Positions 5,195-7,649 of a DNA stretch of 7,649 nt are shown here, in pieces; the first letter of the stretch is position 1, and each line of letters opens with the position of its first letter. The stretch is from an uncultured Peptococcaceae bacterium (GTDB taxonomy: Bacteria > Bacillota > Peptococcia > Peptococcales > Peptococcaceae). The position numbers and the translations under genes were made by a program. The stretch is taken from NCBI GenBank assembly GCA_902496505.1, contig CABVBB010000087.1, forward strand, positions 1 through 7,649, read 5' to 3'. The notes under the pieces were generated by a model. That model worked only from the letters and a program-made list of their open reading frames with translations. It did not search any database and was not told where the DNA came from.

Positions 5195-6619
5195 ATGGAT
5201 AAAAAAGAAGTGAGAGAAGTTTTAGAGGCAGCGATGGCTCAGGGCGGTCAATTTGCCGAACTTTATCTGGAGTATAAAGAAAATACCGGCATCAGCTGCG
5301 AAAATGGCCGCATCGAAAAGGTCAATACAGGTATCGAAAGCGGCGTGGGTATCCGCGTCATCCACGGAGACAATACGGCCTATGTGTATACCAATGATCT
5401 GAGCCAGGAAAATCTCTGCCGTTTGGCTCAGACAGCAGCTTCAGCAGCCAAAAGTGACGTCCGGCAGCCAGTGGCAGCTTTTATGACTCAGCCAGAGGCC
5501 TTGCGGCCGGAGATCGTTTTTCGGCCAGATGAAGTGGATTTTACGGAAAAGGTGGAGCTGCTCAAGATCGCTGACCAAGCTGCGCGGGCAGTAGATCAGC
5601 GAATCGAGCAGGTGGCGCTGAGCTACAGCGACAGTACGCAGCAGGTGACGATCGCCAACAGTCTAGGCGTCTATGTAGAGGATGAACGTATCCGCACCAG
5701 GATGGCCTGCAATGCCATTGCCAAGGACGGCGAAGCTGTCCAGACGGGCTTCGCTTCTGCTGGTGGAACGGTGGGATTTGAGCTTTTTCGCGAAAAAGAT
5801 CCGCAGGATCTCGGCGAAGAAGCAGCCGAACGAGCCAAACGGCTCTTATCCGCCAAAGCGTGTCCTGCTGGTACCATGCCGGTGATCATGGCCAGTGAAG
5901 CGGGCGGCACGATGGTGCATGAGGCCTGCGGCCATGGGCTGGAAGGTGATCTGGTACAGAAAGGCTTGTCAGTCTACGCTGGGCGATTGGGAGAACCAGT
6001 CGCTTCGGAAAAGATCACCGTGGTCGATGATGCCACCTTAACGGGAAAATACGGCTCCTATGCTTTCGATGATGAAGGCCATCTGGGCCGCAAAAATGTA
6101 TTGATCCGCCAAGGTGTGCTGGAACAGTATATGTATGATTATCATACAGCCGTCAAGGAGGGCACCTATTCTACAGGCAACGGTCGGCGGCAGTCGTACA
6201 AGGAGAAGACTATCACCCGCATGTCCAATACGTATATTGCTCCCGGGGAAGATTCCGTCGAAGAGATCATGCGCTCGACCAAGCACGGACTTTTAGTCAC
6301 CAAGATGGGCGGTGGTCAGGTCAACAGCATCAATGGCGATTATGTTTTTGATGTGGCGGAGGGCTATATGGTAGAAGACGGCGAGATCCAGTATGCTGTG
6401 CGCGGTGCGACTTTGGCCGGCAATGGACCCAAGAGTTTGCAGAATGTGGAGATGGTCGCCGACGATCTGGGTTATGCTATCGGGACCTGCGGCAAAAACG
6501 GGCAGAGCGCACCGGTCGCTGACGCGCAGCCGACCATGAAGATCGGCGGTTTGGTCGTCGGTGGGACTGCTGGCGGTGAGGAAGAGATACTAGAGGATTT
6601 TACGATCATACGCAGATAG
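5195..6619 (+). CDS. tldD: TldD, metalloprotease subunit (TldD/TldE peptidase)
   Basis: This is complete TldD, 474 aa, a normal family length. In studied bacteria TldD forms a cytoplasmic heterodimer with TldE (PmbA) that cleaves unstructured peptides, including modified-peptide leaders and antitoxins; TldD carries the zinc site. The HExxxH metal motif is present as HEACGH (242-247), continuing GLEGD. The family's C-terminal Cys ligand is present in IGTCGKNGQSAP (C432), so the protein is probably active. The N-terminal domain (ISCENGRIEKVNTGIESGVGIRV, about 33-55) and the KMGGGQVNSINGDYVFDV region are also typical. It lies 15 bases after the GspM/PilO-like gene and 12 before a pilin-like gene, with the tldE-like gene next but one, so it is probably co-transcribed with the pilus genes. 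Nothing in its sequence explains that linkage. Confidence 0.96.
   Translation: MDKKEVREVLEAAMAQGGQFAELYLEYKENTGISCENGRIEKVNTGIESGVGIRVIHGDNTAYVYTNDLSQENLCRLAQTAASAAKSDVRQPVAAFMTQPEALRPEIVFRPDEVDFTEKVELLKIADQAARAVDQRIEQVALSYSDSTQQVTIANSLGVYVEDERIRTRMACNAIAKDGEAVQTGFASAGGTVGFELFREKDPQDLGEEAAERAKRLLSAKACPAGTMPVIMASEAGGTMVHEACGHGLEGDLVQKGLSVYAGRLGEPVASEKITVVDDATLTGKYGSYAFDDEGHLGRKNVLIRQGVLEQYMYDYHTAVKEGTYSTGNGRRQSYKEKTITRMSNTYIAPGEDSVEEIMRSTKHGLLVTKMGGGQVNSINGDYVFDVAEGYMVEDGEIQYAVRGATLAGNGPKSLQNVEMVADDLGYAIGTCGKNGQSAPVADAQPTMKIGGLVVGGTAGGEEEILEDFTIIRR
5783..5798. repeat. 16-bp perfect palindrome inside tldD
   Basis: CTTTTTCGCGAAAAAG is its own reverse complement, with no spacer. Outer GGAT and ATCC bases extend the symmetry imperfectly. 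It encodes the LFREK part of TldD. About 0.1 such sites are expected by chance in this length. It could be a protein-binding site or a coincidence of codon choice. Confidence 0.45.
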
Positions 6620-6631
6620 GATGAAGCAGAT

Positions 6632-7447
6632 ATGGATCGTCAAAAAGGGCAGGTCTTGGTGATGACGATCGTGATCATGGCCATTGGCTGTATTTGGTTT
6701 GCCTTAGTTTTGGCTGTCAGCGGCAATTATTTCCGTGTGAGCCATGATGAGATCACCTTGGTGCAGAGCAGAGCACTGGCCCAGGGCGCAATGGAGGAAG
6801 CGCTGGCCATATTGGAGCAGGCCGTTGATGAAGATACGCTTGCGGCGCTTCCTGAACGATTGCTCGAGCGGCCCATCGATGCGGGCGGCTTGGAGGGTAT
6901 GCTCAAGGCCAGCTGGCGGCAAACAGCAGAGCGGGAAATGACCATCACTGCCAGCGGACAGACAAAACAGGGCAAATCAACGGTGAGCGGAGAGCTTTAT
7001 CTGGCCAAGCTGCCGCAGGAGGCTGGCAGCGAGCAGCCGATCCTTTTGGTCAAAAGTGATAAGGCCAAGACGCTTTTGGCAGACAATGGCTATGATCATC
7101 TGCTCAAAGACGATCATGCAGGCGGTGTGCTGCTGGATCAGCCAGGATCCCTCTCCGGCGGGCTGTACTGTATAGCTGACGGCCAAAAGGATTGGACAGC
7201 GACAGTGCGGTCGCTGGATCTGGAGGGGCCGCTTTATGTTGAGGGACATCTTTGCGTGACCGGCACGCTTAAGGCCAAGCGGCTTTGGGTCACGGGAGAT
7301 CTGTATATCGCAGAGGGCGGCAGTTTGGATTGCCCGGAGATCTGGGTCGGCGGTGAAACTTCCGGCAATTTGCCAGATGAAGCCGAGTCGATGATAGGAG
7401 CGCCTATTTTCAAAAATGTTTTGGTGATCAGGCAGATGCGTTACTAA
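6632..7447 (+). CDS. PilX/GspK-like atypical pilin with repetitive C-terminal domain
   Basis: This 271-residue protein is one I can place only by features. The N-terminus MDRQKG followed by QVLVMTIVIMAIGCIWFALVLAV (hydrophobic to about residue 29) resembles a prepilin leader with cleavage after G6, but residue +5 is Met (M11), not Glu. GspK lacks Glu+5 in studied systems, and PilX-like proteins share the helix with a following Ala-rich stretch such as SRALAQGAMEEALAIL. The middle part (about 85-185) is unfamiliar. Residues 195-241 form a series of short strands separated by Gly (PLYVEGHLCVTGTLKAKRLW and on to VTGDLYIAEGGSLDCPEIWV), like bactofilin or other beta-helical repeats. The stretch 6667-6684 matches the G-like pseudopilin gene at 17 of 18 bases. 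It sits between tldD and tldE, separated from the other pseudopilins. Alternatives are an uncharacterised surface protein with a signal anchor. Confidence 0.6.
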   Translation: MDRQKGQVLVMTIVIMAIGCIWFALVLAVSGNYFRVSHDEITLVQSRALAQGAMEEALAILEQAVDEDTLAALPERLLERPIDAGGLEGMLKASWRQTAEREMTITASGQTKQGKSTVSGELYLAKLPQEAGSEQPILLVKSDKAKTLLADNGYDHLLKDDHAGGVLLDQPGSLSGGLYCIADGQKDWTATVRSLDLEGPLYVEGHLCVTGTLKAKRLWVTGDLYIAEGGSLDCPEIWVGGETSGNLPDEAESMIGAPIFKNVLVIRQMRY

Positions 7448-7453
7448 GAGTTT

Positions 7454-7458
7454 GGAGG
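7454..7458 (+). promoter_or_regulatory. Ribosome binding site of the tldE-like gene
   Basis: GGAGG is located six bases before ATG 7465 in the 17-base gap after the PilX/GspK-like gene. It fixes the start of a gene that is cut off by the window end. Confidence 0.75.
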
Positions 7459-7464
7459 CAGAAC

Positions 7465-7649
7465 ATGGATCAACAATTTAAACGTTTCGTTGACACTGGG
7501 TTGAGTAAGGCGGCTAAGCTTGGGGTCAGCGATGTGGAATTTTTTATCATGAAGCACAAAGCGATGGAGCTGGAAGTCAAGCAGGGACAGTTACAGGACA
7601 GCAAGCTGGCCGAGGGACAGGGCATCGGTGTGCGGGTCTTGAAGGATAA
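7465..7649 (+). CDS. tldE: TldE/PmbA-like protein, N-terminal fragment (3' truncated)
   Basis: The frame is open from ATG 7465 to the window end: 61 complete codons plus two bases, with no stop. The peptide begins MDQQFKRFVDTGLSKAAKLG and continues through VSDVEFFIMKHKAMELEVKQ to GIGVRVLKD. This matches the opening domain of the TldD/PmbA superfamily: helix, strand, a glutamate-rich strand naming the self-interaction surface, then a GxGVRV turn also present in TldD upstream. The sequence cannot by itself distinguish TldD from TldE, but a second family member after tldD is nearly always the non-metal partner TldE. The HExxxH motif, whose absence would confirm TldE, would lie beyond the window. 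The usual immediate adjacency of tldD and tldE is broken here by one gene. Confidence 0.8.
   Translation, partial: MDQQFKRFVDTGLSKAAKLGVSDVEFFIMKHKAMELEVKQGQLQDSKLAEGQGIGVRVLKD

Noticed and set aside
6621..6662. A 13-codon frame (ATG 6621) overlapping the start of the PilX/GspK-like gene, considered as a leader peptide or a TldD/TldE substrate
   Set aside because: It lacks any binding site of its own, and most of it overlaps the next gene in another frame; no attenuator or peptide features are seen.
1..7649. CRISPR array, tRNA or rRNA gene, insertion sequence or phage element
   Set aside because: No regularly spaced repeats, no RNA gene signature and no transposase or integrase found; the window is filled by the eleven genes described.

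Overview
The window is a single, densely packed run of eleven genes, all on the + strand, cut at both ends. No intergenic gap exceeds 20 bases and several genes overlap by a few bases. It looks like the middle of one long operon with no internal promoter or terminator that I can see.

Positions 1-5179 encode the inner-membrane and pilus-like part of a type II secretion (T2SS) / type IV pilus (T4P) machine, in almost the classical gsp order. There is the C-terminal end of the assembly ATPase (GspE/PilB type), the polytopic platform protein (GspF/PilC type), four consecutive prepilin-like proteins matching the G-H-I-J positions, a bitopic GspL-like (PilM+PilN-like) protein and a short GspM/PilO-like protein. 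After a complete tldD (5195-6619) comes a 271-residue protein (6632-7447). It has a pilin-like N-terminus without the usual Glu+5 and a repetitive, probably beta-helical C-terminus, making it a PilX/GspK-like candidate. The window ends in the first 61 codons of a tldE/pmbA-like gene (7465 onward). The tldD-tldE pair is therefore split by a pilin-like gene and fused to a pilus operon. That arrangement is the most distinctive feature here.

How the parts would work together, by family knowledge: the ATPase and platform protein drive stacking of processed (pseudo)pilins, G as the major subunit and H/I/J (with the K-like protein) as a tip complex, while the L- and M-like proteins couple the cytoplasmic motor to the periplasm. 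TldD and TldE normally form a cytoplasmic metalloprotease that degrades or trims unstructured peptides. A functional link with the pilus is suggested only by gene order. No secretin, prepilin peptidase, GspC or retraction ATPase lies in the window.

Organism: GC is moderate (roughly the low fifties percent by eye). L- and M-like subunits imply a periplasm and outer membrane. Small ComG-like pseudopilins together with tldD/tldE would fit a diderm Firmicute such as a member of the Negativicutes, but this is a low-confidence guess. The DNA is strikingly rich in GATC (about 89 by hand count, about three times expectation). Two hairpins lie close together inside the gspL-like gene, and a 16-bp perfect palindrome lies inside tldD.
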